Shown: piece after piece, positions 23,331 through 34,240 of the stretch
Layout of the letters: every line of letters starts with the position of its first letter
Position numbering within the stretch: position 1 is the stretch's first letter
DNA from: Tubiluchus corallicola
Taxonomy: Eukaryota; Priapulida; Priapulimorpha; Priapulimorphida; Tubiluchidae
Length of the DNA stretch: 64,000 nucleotides
Direction: 5' to 3'
NCBI GenBank assembly: GCA_030141605.1
Contig: JAQGDQ010000308.1
Coordinates: 186,001-250,000 of the forward strand
Notes under the pieces: model-generated
Databases searched by the model: none
The model's input: only the letters and a program-made list of their open reading frames with translations
Told to the model about the DNA's origin: nothing
Made by a program: the position numbers and the translations under genes

Positions 23331-23639
23331 TTCCAAAACCAGTTTTCACACAAATGACATGATTTACAATGAGCAATACAAATTATCGGCTCAGATCAAA
23401 AGTAAAATTTGTAAGATCTGAGCAGGATAGGCAATGCGGAATAACAGAGTGCAGGAGGTGCAAAAAAAGGAAATCGTGAAAGGTTATGAATGTGAAGATG
23501 TGGTAACAAAGATGGTGAAACGATGTAAGATGAGAGGAAGGAAAAGAGAATGAAAGGATGTAAGGATTAGATTTACTTTAGAATAAGCATTGGAATTTAT
23601 ATTAATGAGCCATAACAACCAACCAGAGGAGGCAACCGG

Positions 23640-24440
23640 GAACACCTAACAGTTGGTGAATTAATTTACTTCTTCTTACTTGTTTTCTTCTTTTTCTTTT
23701 TCTACACTTACTTAGATTAATTACTTTAAAAGATAAGTTTGAAAATAATTACATGAGGAATATATTGGAGTTATGGTCGAATACAAAACCTTTTAACATT
23801 ATTTTAAACATGAAAACAGTATGTTATTGTTTAATGTTGTCAGGCAGCTTATTCCAAATCAGAGGACCATAAAAATTGACAAAATGCTTGGCAACATCTG
23901 TACGCATAAAACACAGATAATAATAATTATAATGTATATTATAATTATTATCATTCAATTTTAGAGGACTATTTAAAAAATCCAGAAACAGTTTGTAATT
24001 GGTTTTATATACAAAGACTGCTATAATTGCAAAATACTATTATTATCAATGGAAAGAATTTTGCACCGCTTAAACTTATTTAATCCAAAAAGTAAACGTA
24101 AAAAATTTTCTCTGGAAGGACCTTAAAGAATTTAGATTAGTTGTATAAGTAAAACCCCAAAGACAACTGACATAATTCAGATAGGGAAAAATGAAAGAAT
24201 AATAAAGTGTTTGTAAAATGGGAAGCGGATAAACAATGGCTGATATGAGAAATTATTCCAATATTTTTAGCAATCTTTAAACTAACTATTTTAATATGAA
24301 AATTCCAATCAAGATGTTCATGAAGGATTACAACCAGAAATTTAGTAGACTGAACCCATTCAATAGAAATACCATCTTCTTACCATTTATTTCTGGGCGA
24401 TGTACCATCTATTAGTGTACCAAATACCGTCTACCATTTA
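23640..24440 (-). mobile_element. LINE fragment, reverse transcriptase C-terminal part and 3' end
   Basis: Read on the minus strand, broken frames give typical CR1-like LINE endings: LYYSFIFPYLNY and CLWGFTYTTNLNSL near 24150-24220, then RTDVAKHFVNFYGPLIWNKL near 23830-23900. Stops and frameshifts are frequent. This is the downstream half of an old copy whose upstream half lies at 25169-25423, the two separated by a younger insertion. Confidence 0.75.
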
Positions 24441-25168
24441 ATTTTTAGTTTTTAGTTCTACCCTATTTAAATTTTGCTTGTATTCTTTGGGGTTCCACTT
24501 ACCCTTCAAATTTAAATCCACTTCGTACACTGCAACAAAAATTCTTGTGTAATTTTTACGGTCTTTCTAAATTTTCTGCAATTTCTAAACAATACTTTAA
24601 AGATAGTAATCTATTAATAGTGGATGATCTTGTTAAGTGCAACATTGTGGTATTTATGCAAAAATTCACTTTAATTTGTTTCCACAATTTTTCATAAATC
24701 CTATAAACAATAAAATATCAAACACAATAATACTAGGTGTAATGAATATTATGCCAGATATGCTAAAACCAAGGTCCAACGTCGCTAAACATTTTATTGC
24801 TTTTGTAGACCCCAACGCTTTGAGTTCTATTTTTTGTAATATCAGAACAGTATCATGTCTGCCTAGATTTAAGAATGAGATGAAAACGTATATCTTAAAT
24901 ACATGTTAGGTGGAGACGGTCTTCAACTTTTCTTGCCATATTGTGTTGACCACGTTGGTTGCCACTCACAGTCCGTCCTAGCTTTCCAAGTTCTAGCTTT
25001 TAGCTCAGCTGCAAGCAGTTACATCATTTGTTCACTAATAATTGACTGCTCACTTGACAAGTAATTGTAGTAATTTTTGCTTTCAGTTTGTACAGTCGTA
25101 TGTAGCATTCATTACGTAATTGTAATGGTGTTTTTGTCTAATAAACAAATAATTCAAAAATAATAATC
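24441..25168 (+). mobile_element. 5'-truncated LINE inserted in an older opposite-strand LINE
   Basis: The plus strand encodes the same region of a related LINE: VLPYLNFACILWGSTYPSNL, an open stretch at 24637-24909 ending CLPRFKNEMKTYILNTC, then a non-coding tail ending in aataaacaaataattc and an AAT-rich end near 25140-25168. It is 5'-truncated and splits the minus-strand LINE. It has fewer lesions than its host copy, so it is younger (inference). Confidence 0.7.
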
Positions 25169-25417
25169 AATATGCAAGTTAATATTGGAGGAATTAGTTT
25201 ATTTTTAGAACGAATCAAATTTTATTTAGTTTTGGACGCATTTAAAGATAGTTTATTAGGTTTAAAGATAGCCTTAAACCAATTGGAGATATCACCTAAC
25301 CTGTTGTTCATACTATTTAGGTTGAAATTTATGAAGCAAAAAAAACAGAATGCTATCATCTGCAAACTGAACTATAGCAGGGCTACTGAATGTGCTTTTT
25401 ATGCATTAATACATGTT

Positions 25418-25423
<6 letters not shown>
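25169..25423 (-). mobile_element. LINE fragment, reverse transcriptase core with FADD
   Basis: On the minus strand a broken frame reads IVQFADDSILFF (catalytic FADD codons at 25367-25356), followed in another frame by NSMNNRLGDISNWFK and NKLSLNASKTK. These are hallmark motifs of CR1-like reverse transcriptases. It continues into 24440-23640 once the inserted plus-strand copy is discounted. Confidence 0.78.
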
Positions 25424-25455
<32 letters not shown>

Positions 25456-25511
25456 TATTAGTTTATTTACATATATACAGTATATATATATTTACAGTAT
25501 ATATATATATA
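25424..25511. repeat. AT dinucleotide repeats
   Basis: (TA)n runs at about 25429-25452 and again to 25511, separated by short TTTATTAG/TTTACAG spacers. They sit between two parts of the minus-strand LINE. Confidence 0.9.
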
Positions 25512-25735
25512 CTCGTATTTTCATCACAAGCACTGTCAAAATTATAATCAAATAATTTCAATGAAAATTTGTTATTATCTATTATTGAACCTACATTGGA
25601 AAACCTTGTTATAATTCTGAATTCATCATCATTGATATTATTAAAAGGAAAAATATTTTGCACACATCCTTGCCAAAACCTGGTATCATCACATGATGCT
25701 AGTGCTTCGTAATCAGCAAGCATAAAATTTTTACA
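25512..25735 (-). mobile_element. LINE fragment, N-terminal region
   Basis: An open stretch on the minus strand (to 25723) includes FWQGCVQNIFPFNNINDDEF, the kind of Trp/Cys and IFPFN segment found near the N-terminus of CR1-like LINE proteins. It probably belongs to the same old copy as 25169-25423, with the AT repeat and a deletion between them. Confidence 0.55.
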
Positions 25736-25984
25736 CCTAAAGTGGGTCTAGAGGCCACAACGATCATGTGCCACGCTGGTTGCTACGAACCAATCTGGAA
25801 CAAGTACTGCATGGAAATCTAGTCATGATGTAATGGAAATGAAGTGAAAAAGGGAAAGAGATGTAAAAGTAAAAGAGCATATTCAAAAGTGAAAAAAGTG
25901 TACAGGAAATGGTTGCGAAACGGCTTTATACAATGAGGTACAGATCAACATGAGTGTGATTAACAGACAAAATAATTATCTATT

Positions 25985-27110
25985 TTCCGAAGGAAACTTC
26001 AAGAAGCTGATTGTATTTTAGACCTGTCAAAGGCTTTTGTCACTGCTCAATGTCACATACTTTTATTTAAATTAGGAAATTATGGCATTAGAGGTCAAGC
26101 CCTGTAGGTACTCAAGTCCTATGTTTAAGTAATCGACAACAGTTCTCCCTAATCCAATAAACAAGGTCTGATCTATCTAAAATTAACTGTGCTGTGCCCC
26201 AAGGTTCAATCCTTGTTCCTCTTCTGTTCCTTACTTATATAAACGACTTACCTCTTTCATCCAATTTAAACACCTGCCTCCTTGCAGATAACACAAGTTT
26301 TTTTCTATATGACAGCAATATACCCTAAAACCGTGCCAATATCGAATTAGGAAAAATTGACACTTGGATGATGGCACACAAACTATCTGTAAACTTCAGT
26401 AAAACTAAATTTATATCTGGCTGGTAAAAAATATATCACTTGTAGATAGAAATGCATTAGACATAAAGATAGGTAATCATAATTTAGCACAAGCAAATTG
26501 CATCACCTACTTTGGTCTTGAAATTGATAATGATATGACGTGGCGATCACCCATTAACTCCACAACAACAAAGTTGAACAAAACTGCTGGCATATTTGCT
26601 GCATTGTGCTACTGTATTAATACACCCATCCTTAGAATGACTTACTATGCCCTAATATATTCCTACTTGCAGTACTGTGTGTTGTCATGGGGTAATGCTA
26701 AGCACTACATCTTGCAGCCATTGATTGTTGTTCAAAATAGAATAGCTAAACTGATTACATTTAGTAAGTAACATCACATCACACTGCCACACCGTCGTAC
26801 TTTCAGCTGAAACTTTTAAGCTGCGAGATAATTATTATTTAAAATTATTTAAATTCACATTCAAATTTAACAATGAAGTGCTGGCTAATCTTTATAGAAA
26901 CTTGCGTTAAAATATATAATATCCTCTCTTATTACACAATGTCGTAAAAGAAGGACATTTGTTGCAGCCACCCTTTAAAGCATGGCCTCAACATTTGTAA
27001 CATAACAAGGTCGAGTTGTGGAACAACATCCCTAGTCATACCAGTTAATCAGCCCTTCAAACCGCATAAAAATATACAATTTCAACCTAATAGCAAAATA
27101 TGTGGCCTTG
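25985..27110 (+). mobile_element. Degenerate LINE reverse transcriptase
   Basis: Broken plus-strand frames read in order: LDLSKAFVTAQCHILLFKLG (about 26015-26085), LLADNTSFFLYDSN (about 26275-26320, where the usual ADD is ADN), and an open stretch at 26535-26771 with RMTYYALIYSYLQYCVLSWG. The order is that of a LINE reverse transcriptase. Many stops and frameshifts; inactive. The right boundary is approximate. Confidence 0.75.
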
Positions 27111-27448
27111 TAAAAATTGCCTAAAGAGTACATGTGATTCATTTTGTGTGATCTTTTTGCCAGTTTTCTTTCTGCTTTTCTTCACTTACATCTTTTACAG
27201 TATCTTATTTTACAATTACAATTATTATACTTTCTTGTGCCTTTTTAAAAAACATTGAGTGCTTTTTTCTCATCATGTGCTTCAGCTTTGTTACTTCTGT
27301 ACTTAACCCTCATATTCTGGAAGCATACTTTCTCAAATTCACTCAAGCTAAAGAACTGCAAAAGAAACAACATGAGTTATGAATTATATTAGTAGAAACT
27401 AAATGCAGAATCAAATGCTAAAATAACGTAACATTATATTATAATGAG

Positions 27449-27656
27449 CGCCAGTATACATGCGTGTTGTTAGTTTTATCAACTTTACTACTTTTGCAAA
27501 GTTGCTCTTTTGTTTTCAACTTCTTTGTTTTTCCCGGGTTGCGCTCATCTTTCTAGTTACAACCTCGTTGCTTTGCGAGTTATAATAAAGTTGTTAAATT
27601 TATTCTTGTCGTCTTGGTGTTTGAGACAAAGCTCGTACATTCTCTAATTAATGGCG
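27449..27656 (+). repeat. 5' LTR (208 bp)
   Basis: Matches 33220-33427 with three substitutions. It contains a tataataaag sequence (around 27581-27590) that may act as TATA box and/or poly(A) signal. Short inverted ends CGCCA/TGGCG. Confidence 0.95.
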
Positions 27657-27676
27657 TGGTGGCTGCCGGTGGGATT
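27657..27676 (+). promoter_or_regulatory. Primer-binding site of the LTR retrotransposon
   Basis: TGGTGGCTGCCGGTGGGATT starts at the first base after the LTR. Its complement ends in CCA and has the look of a tRNA acceptor plus T-arm end. The priming tRNA is not identified. Confidence 0.65.
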
Positions 27677-27864
27677 ACGAACTACGTACTCAGAAAAGCC
27701 AGTGGACCTTATAATTGGTTTGTCGAGAGTGTACATGCATCTGTCTAAATCTAACCAAAACCAGTCAGCTTATTCCATAGCTGTAAAGGCGTAAGCATTC
27801 AAATTTATCAGCGCAATTTTCGAAAGAACTAGTATTAATAAACACCCTCAATTTGTGTTAGAAT

Positions 27865-28914
27865 ATGGCCACTACTCGTGCTCCAAAACAGTGGTGTCTG
27901 ACAAAACAAGAGACAATTACATCATTTGAAGCATGGCGCCAAAATTTGCAATACACTCTATCGCTAGATCAGAATTTTGCAGAATTTTTAGTTGAAGGTG
28001 CGACCTGGCATAAGAAAACAAATGCAGCACCTTTACGAGGTCTGCAAGATGATGATGAAAATGTTCCCATTGCAAACCGCCGAACCGCCGCACAAAAGAC
28101 CACTCATCTGGACTTAATGCTGGGACAGATTGCCAACTATTGTCCGATTATTTCCAGAAATTCCATTGTCAAAAACTCAACATCATTGACTAGTATATGG
28201 CAAACAATTAGACAGCATTTCGGATTCCAAACAACAGGTGGTCATTTTTTGGATTTTAATAATATTCATATGCAGCCAGACGAACGTCCAGAAGATCTTT
28301 TCCAGCGTTTAAATAGTTTCATTGAGGATAACCTCTTACGCGCTGCAGGTGGTATACAGCATCACGGTGAGAATCCAATTAGTGATGAGGAAATTACACC
28401 TACCTTAGAGAACTTAATCATTCTGACTTGGCTTCGACTTTTACATCCTGGGCTACCCAGCTTAGTCAAGCAAAAGTACGGTACAGAGCTAAGATCAAAA
28501 ACACTTGCCTCACTGAAGCCAGAAATTTCATTGGCACTAGATTCTTTGCTAGAGGAACTTCAGGCATCAGCCGATGCTAAAGTGTTACGCACAGCCTTCC
28601 AACAGTTTCCAGATTATTCCAAACGCAAACAGCCGTTGATTCGGAAAAAGCAACCGCGTCGTTCAACAAAAATTTGCCCGTTATGCAAACAAGCGGGTCG
28701 TGCTAAATTTCAACATTTTCTCAGTACGTGCCAGTACCTACCAGAGGAAGATAAGGAATATTTCGCCAGAGCCCGTCAGACCATCAGCTTTGAGGAAGAC
28801 TACAGTCAAGACAGTGCAGATAGTTGTCATAACATTGACACAACAGAGCCTGACGCCGGTGACGATGATGAGTGTGCTTCCCATAATCTCCGTTGTGTGT
28901 CTGCCGCACATTGA
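27865..28914 (+). CDS. Gag-like protein of the LTR retrotransposon
   Basis: A 349-residue open frame starting [10 protein letters not shown], the first ORF after the 5' leader. The N-terminal two thirds have the capsid-like helical composition of retrotransposon Gag. Residues near 272-290 hold a zinc-knuckle-like CPLC...H....C motif (C-x2-C-x9-H-x4-C). The C-terminal tail is acidic. The frame ends in TGA, and the protease follows in the same frame, so the stop could be a genuine Gag terminator, a read-through point or a mutation. Confidence 0.85.
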   Translation: MATTRAPKQWCLTKQETITSFEAWRQNLQYTLSLDQNFAEFLVEGATWHKKTNAAPLRGLQDDDENVPIANRRTAAQKTTHLDLMLGQIANYCPIISRNSIVKNSTSLTSIWQTIRQHFGFQTTGGHFLDFNNIHMQPDERPEDLFQRLNSFIEDNLLRAAGGIQHHGENPISDEEITPTLENLIILTWLRLLHPGLPSLVKQKYGTELRSKTLASLKPEISLALDSLLEELQASADAKVLRTAFQQFPDYSKRKQPLIRKKQPRRSTKICPLCKQAGRAKFQHFLSTCQYLPEEDKEYFARARQTISFEEDYSQDSADSCHNIDTTEPDAGDDDECASHNLRCVSAAH

Positions 28915-28938
28915 GTCAGCACAAAACAATCTCCTCAT

Positions 28939-29385
28939 TTGAAAGTTTTCTACAAACATCATCCAATCTACATAACCCTAGACACGGGTGCTGAAACCAG
29001 CATGATCAAAGAAGCTATTGCCCATCTAATTGGTGTTCCTATTCAGCAAACTACACAGTCCGCTTTGCAAGCTGATGGGGTTACACCATTGGACATCATA
29101 GGTGAAACACGCATAACTGTTACTCGAAATGCTCACAATCTCTGTTTAGAAGCCCTAGTAATGCGTAATTTGGATGTTGATATCTTGGCTGGAACTCCTT
29201 TCCTCATAGCTAACGATATCTCAGTTCGTCCCGCTCAGAAAGAAGTTTGCATAAAAGGCTCAGACACTGCTAAATATGATATTCCCCCTGCCAACACCTC
29301 CAAAAGTAGTATTTGCTATGCCCATGTTCTGCGTGCACCCTCAACTCCTACTATGATTTGGCCTGGCGAGTACTTAGAGTTATGA
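28939..29385 (+). pseudogene. Aspartic protease region of pol
   Basis: In the Gag frame, 24 nt past its stop. LDTGAETSMI is the aspartic protease active-site motif, and DVDILAGTPFL is the second conserved block. The frame is cut by TGA at 29383-29385 and resumes in the same frame at once. Confidence 0.8.
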
Positions 29386-29397
29386 GTCCCCTCTTCT

Positions 29398-29685
29398 GTG
29401 GACCCTGACAGCCCTTTAGCCATAGAGCCTCATACCGACTATGCCAAAACCACCTCACTATGGCCTCAACCTGACATAATTGAAGCTGTAGCAGGAAAAA
29501 TCCGCATACCAAATATTTCTTTTGATCCACTTACAATACCCAAACACGCACACATTTGCAAGACCTATTCGGTAACTAGTTCCAAACTTACTACTAATAG
29601 CCAGGATTCCCAAAACCTACCCCAGGCTCAAACCCACCAGTTCGTTATTCAGATGCCGTCACTGTTGACCCAGATAACATCTTAA
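29398..29685 (+). pseudogene. Pol spacer between protease and reverse transcriptase
   Basis: Same frame as the protease. No catalytic motif; Pro/Thr/Ser-rich. It ends at TAA only because of a frameshift upstream (around 29600-29625). The following frame (0-based phase of 29799) is already open from about 29620 and leads into the reverse transcriptase. Confidence 0.6.
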
Positions 29686-29798
29686 GCCCGCAATCTCGTG
29701 CCAACTTCAAGAAGCTACTACAAGACTATGATGGCATTTTTAGCCCCAATATCAGTGGATACAATGGTGCTGCTGGCAAATTCGCATCCAAAGTCAAT

Positions 29799-30680
29799 AT
29801 GGGTCCCGTACAGCCCCCACAGCGCAAGGGCAGAGTACCTCAATACTCACGAGATAAACTCATAGAGCTGCAAGCAAAGTTTGATGAGCTTGAAGCACAG
29901 GGTGTAGTCCGTCGCCCTGAAGATGTTAATGTTACTGTCGAATACCTAAACCCCTCATTCTTAGTCAAAAAGCGCAGAGGTGGTCATCGTCTTGTAACAG
30001 CCTTTTCAGATGTTGGCAGATATAGCAAGCCCCAGCTATCTTTAATGCCTGATGCCAACACTATCCTACAAACTATCGCCCGTTGGTGTTACATCATTGT
30101 ATCTGACCTAACTGATGCTTTCTATCAGATTCCATTAGAACATTCTTCTATGAAATATTGTGGGGTAGCTACTCCATTCCGTGGCATCAGAGTGTACACC
30201 AGATGTGCCATGGGCATGCCTGGTTCTGAAACGGCACTAGAAGAATTAATGTGTCGGATCCTCGGTGACTCTCTCCAAGATGGCTTTGTCTCTAAATTAG
30301 CAGATGACCTCTATTGTGGAGGTGATACCCCTGAAGAACTCTTGGACAATTGGCATCGGGTTCTTGATGCTCTTCACAATTGGCATCGGGTTCTTGACGC
30401 TCTTCACAAGTCTAACATCCACTTATCTCCCACAAAGACTATCATCTGTCCAAAGTCAACCACCATACTAGGATGGATCTGGACACAAGGCAACATTGCC
30501 GCTAGCCCTCACCGCATAGTCACCTTATCAACATGTCCTGCACCAGACACAGTCCATGGTCTTCGATCATTTATTGGTGCATATAACGTACTTGGACGTG
30601 TCTTACCTGGCTGTTCCCTTGTGTTAGCCCCTCTACAGGATGCCATCGCTGGACTGCAGTCACGTGACAAGCTGCAGTGA
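29799..30680 (+). pseudogene. Reverse transcriptase of the LTR retrotransposon
   Basis: The open frame covers RT motifs in order: [23 protein letters not shown] (catalytic Asp), the AMGMPGSE loop, and LADDLYCGG (the catalytic DD pair, with LADD in place of the common YIDD/YLDD). Just after it a 30-bp direct duplication repeats the peptide [10 protein letters not shown]. The frame ends in TGA (30678-30680) and resumes in frame in the RNase H region. Confidence 0.9.
30347..30406 (+). repeat. 30-bp tandem duplication inside the reverse transcriptase
   Basis: 30347-30376 is repeated at 30377-30406 with one substitution. It adds ten residues in frame directly after the catalytic LADD segment. Confidence 0.97.
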
Positions 30681-30728
30681 CCCGATGAATTACACCACCA
30701 TTTTGCCGCTGCCCAAAAGGCTCTATCT

Positions 30729-32075
30729 ATGCACAAATCCATCATTTTGCCAGTACCTTCAGATCAGCTGTGGATAGTAACTGATGGATCTGTCACTAAA
30801 AGGGGAATTGGTGCTACTTTGTATGTTACCCGCAATTCCAAATTATTTCTTGCCGGATTCTTCAGTGCCAAGTTACGCAAACACCAGGTTACATCGTTAC
30901 CTTGTGAGGTAGAAGCCTTATGCATTGCTGCTGCTGTCAAACATTTTAGTCCTTTTATTATACAGTCGACTTCTCACCCCTGCGTACTAACGGACAGCAA
31001 ACCATGTGTTCAAGCTATAGAAAAGCTTTGTAGAGGCGAATTTTCCGCCAGTCCTCGTGTCACGTCATTTTTATCCACCGTAAGCCGCTACCAGGTAACT
31101 GTCCGGCACCTCTCAGGAAATGCCAATATTCCTTCGGATTTTGCAAGCAGAAATGCACCTGATTGTAACGAACCACATTGTCAGATCTGCTCATTTATCA
31201 TACAGACCGAAGATTCTGTTGTCCGTTCCGCCTCAGTGCAGGACATCATCAATTGTACTGCTCCATTGCCCTTTACTACCAGATCAGCATGGAGGGACAT
31301 CCAGTCTGGCTGTCCAGATTTGCGTCGCACTCATGCCCACCTTCGGCAAGGAACGCGTCCGTCAAAGAAAGGCACTAACATCAAAGATGTCAAAAGGTAC
31401 CTCAATGCCGCTACAATTGCTAAGGATGGCTTATTGGTTGTGCGTCGTCATGAGCCATTGCACCCTTCCATGGAGCTCATCGTGGTTCCACGTTCTGTTC
31501 TGGAAGGCCTTCTCACAGCTCTTCACATAAAGCTTCGTCACCCTACAAAGCATCAGCTTCAGCTCGTTGCCAGGCGCCACTTCTTTGCTTTAGACATGTC
31601 AAAGTCCATTGATCGAGTTACTGACTCATGCCACATGTGCTCGTCTCTGAAAAAGTTTCCCCAAAGTCTTATTAGCCAGTCATCTGATTCTCCTCCCAAT
31701 GCTGTTGGTCTGTCCTTTGCTGCGGACATTCTTAAAAGTCATCGCCAACTTATCCTAGTAGTGCGAGAAACATCCACTTTTTATACGAATGCATGCATCG
31801 TGCCCGATGAAAGAAGCGACACCCTTCGTGAAGCTCTTGCTTGCCTTTGCTTAGATCTTCACCCTCCAGATGGCCCTCCTGCAGTAGTCAGAGTGGATCC
31901 TGCTCCTGCCTTTCGTGCTCTTTCCAATGACAGCACTCTTCTGCAACTTGGTCTTTCTCTGGAAATTGGACGTATCAAAATCCAAATAAGAACCCAGTTG
32001 CAGAGCGTGCGATCCAGGAATTGGAAGAAGAACTTTTGCGCCACGAACCTGGAGGCGGACCCGTATCCCGTTTAG
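30729..32075 (+). pseudogene. RNase H and integrase (N-terminal and core) of the LTR retrotransposon
   Basis: RNase H begins at [15 protein letters not shown] (catalytic Asp) with later CEVEAL and LTDSKP. The integrase zinc domain follows ([10 protein letters not shown] ... CHMCSSL, H-H-C-C). The core shows AADILKSH and RVDPAPAF, giving the first two acidic residues. A one-base deletion within a run of A at about 31977-31981 shifts the frame before the third catalytic acid, so the last residues of this frame are not native. Confidence 0.88.
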
Positions 32076-32758
32076 GTTTGTCTATGGCTCTCGCTCGCCT
32101 AAATTCTCGCATCCGCCATGGCGGTTTGTCCTCCCGGGAGTTACGGACACAGCGCGACCAGTTCTGTCATGATCAGCTACCCATTACTGACAGAGATACT
32201 ATCATATCCCAACACATGCAGCGCCAGGCCAATCACTCACACAGCGAATCCTCTAAATGTCCCAGTAGACGAAATCCTAATCACCCTGTTGTCAATATAG
32301 GAGACTTGGTCTACCTTTACTCAGATCGCGATAAATCCCAGGCACGCAGCAGGTATCTTGTCACTGGTATTGATGGGGAATGGCTCTTTATAAAAAAATT
32401 TACTGGTTTGCAATTGCGTGCCTCATCTTATAAAGTAAAGCACTCTGAATGTTATTTAGTTCCGACCCACACAGACCATGACAAGTATCCTCTGCCTCTG
32501 TTAAAACATAGTTTCTGCGATGATGACGATGACTCCGAGGCCGTGTCTGCCTTTCCAATTCCCCATCAGCCATTGATACCCACCACTCTTTCTTCACCCT
32601 CATCTGACAGCTATACAGACAAGGCATCTGCTGTCCCTCAGCAGTTGTTCCCGACTTGCGACACTTCAACCGAGCAATCTATCCCTCCAGCCACTGATTA
32701 TTCTCATCCAAAACGCAGTCGTCGCCCCCCAAAATATGTTGCTGACTACGTTACCTGA
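32021..32758 (+). pseudogene. Integrase C-terminal part and tail of the LTR retrotransposon
   Basis: The frame that continues the integrase after the shift. It holds the end of the core domain, then a basic C-terminal domain (VNIGDLVYLYSDRDKSQARS, GEWLFIKKFTG) and a Ser/Pro-rich tail. Stop TGA at 32756-32758. Confidence 0.85.
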
Positions 32759-33196
32759 ATTTTATCCTTTTTCTTCAGCATTTACATATCAAGTTGTAAG
32801 TGTGCCTTTTTGACTTTATAATGTAAGTTACACACAAATTTTGTATTGCATTTTTGAGTAACATAATCTGATAATATTTCCCTAAATCATTGACTTCATG
32901 CTAAGTTCTATTATAGTCGTGCTGTATTTCTTTGGTCATCTGTGTATTACCTCTTTCTATGTGTAATACTGTGACAGCTATCGTTAATGCACTTATATTC
33001 GCATTACTGTATAAGCACATACTGTTTTCATGATAAACAACGTATACTAATGTTGTGCACCGCACATCGTAGATTGCGATAGTTCATAAATTACATCCTA
33101 TATCGTTTGTATTGTAATTCTAGTTACAAGTTTCACCTTTTGTGTCATATTACATGTATACTAAATGTTGTTTGATTTTGTTTCTAGCCATCGGTT
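32759..33196 (+). other. 3' untranslated part of the LTR retrotransposon
   Basis: AT-rich, no open frame of note; lies between the pol stop and the purine tract. Confidence 0.7.
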
Positions 33197-33216
33197 AAGA
33201 AAAAGGAAAAGAGAAG
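33197..33216 (+). promoter_or_regulatory. Polypurine tract
   Basis: Twenty purines without a break directly before the 3' LTR, as expected for plus-strand priming. Confidence 0.85.
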
Positions 33217-33219
33217 CCG

Positions 33220-33427
33220 CGCCAGTATACATGCGTGTTGTTAGTTTGATCAACTTTACTGCTTTTGCAAAGTTGCTCTTTTGTTTTCAACTTCTTTGTT
33301 TTTCCCGGGTTGCGCTCATCTTTCTAGTTACAACCTCGTTGCTTTGCGAGTTATAATAAAGTTGTTAAATTTATTCTTGTCGTCTTGGTGTTTGAGACAA
33401 AGCTGGTACATTCTCTAATTAATGGCG
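33220..33427 (+). repeat. 3' LTR (208 bp)
   Basis: Three substitutions relative to the 5' LTR (T/G, A/G and C/G). Followed by GAG, the same triplet that precedes the 5' LTR. Confidence 0.95.
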
Positions 33428-34240
33428 GAGAACTAAAATTTGTTTATAGGAAATAGTTAATCGCTTACATGTATTTACAAAAGACTTATTGGTACACATT
33501 TAGCTGTGCATTTCATATCTTGTTTCAACCCCAGTACTTATCTATGTCCGGGATTCACTTAATGTTACTGTAGTCTGTTGAAGATAATCTCAAATATACA
33601 AGATATGTATGTTCATAGTTTTAGTAAATGAGCTATTTAGTTATCATAATGGATGCTTTAAATTAATTCGCTGTTTTTCTTCCCTTGCCCGTGTACTTTG
33701 TTAGAATTTATTCTTTATTAGCAATAATAATCTTTAATAGGAAATCTCTTGTTTCAATGAGACTTTTACAAATTTGTATCTTTTACTAATTTAAAAGAGT
33801 TAATAATGCCTTCTTTCACATAGTTATCCAACCACAGCAAATTCATTAATCTTTAAAATAAGGGCAATGTGAAAAGTACCCCAAGGTAGTACGTTGCCCT
33901 AGCATTTGGCTTGTTTTCATTTCTTCTTGTATGTAATTACTGTATTCAACCATGTGTGTGAAATAAATGATTTATTTATCTATCTATTTGTAGAGTACTT
34001 ACTTCTATTATTATTGTAGTCTAAACTTGTTTTTTCAGCACATTTTTCAGCACCGCCCGATAGTATAGGGTATCCCGTGCAGTCTGCACACCCCACCCCA
34101 CATGGACACCTTTATAAGATGCAAAGTCTATTTTTCAGTAACGCTGATCTTTTGGTTGCCTTTTCCCACTTTAATGTCTTTATTTGTCTTTATCCTGTAT
34201 TCCATGCATTCGTTCACTAGATTTCTGACTTCTAACAATC
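33428..34240. other. AT-rich spacer
   Basis: No gene seen. Around 33860-33990 a segment ending in aaataaatgatttatttatc and a TATC/TATT run looks like the 3' end of a retroposon, but no coding part is attached. Confidence 0.4.

Larger units (their letters stand above)
27449..33427 (+). mobile_element. LTR retrotransposon, Ty3/Gypsy domain order, nearly complete but broken
   Basis: A 5979-bp element with two 208-bp LTRs that differ at 3 positions, a primer-binding site directly after the 5' LTR, a purine tract before the 3' LTR, and gag - protease - reverse transcriptase - RNase H - integrase in that order. The LTRs begin CGCCA and end TGGCG, not the common TG...CA; a GAG triplet flanks both outer ends. 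Three in-frame TGA codons, one frameshift in the protease-RT spacer, a 30-bp in-frame duplication in the reverse transcriptase and one frameshift in the integrase break the coding region, so this copy should not move by itself. The near-identical LTRs say it arrived recently. There is no envelope gene. Confidence 0.93.

Noticed and set aside
27449-33427. Endogenous retrovirus with envelope
   Set aside because: The coding region after integrase ends at 32758 with no membrane or signal-peptide segment; this is a plain LTR retrotransposon.
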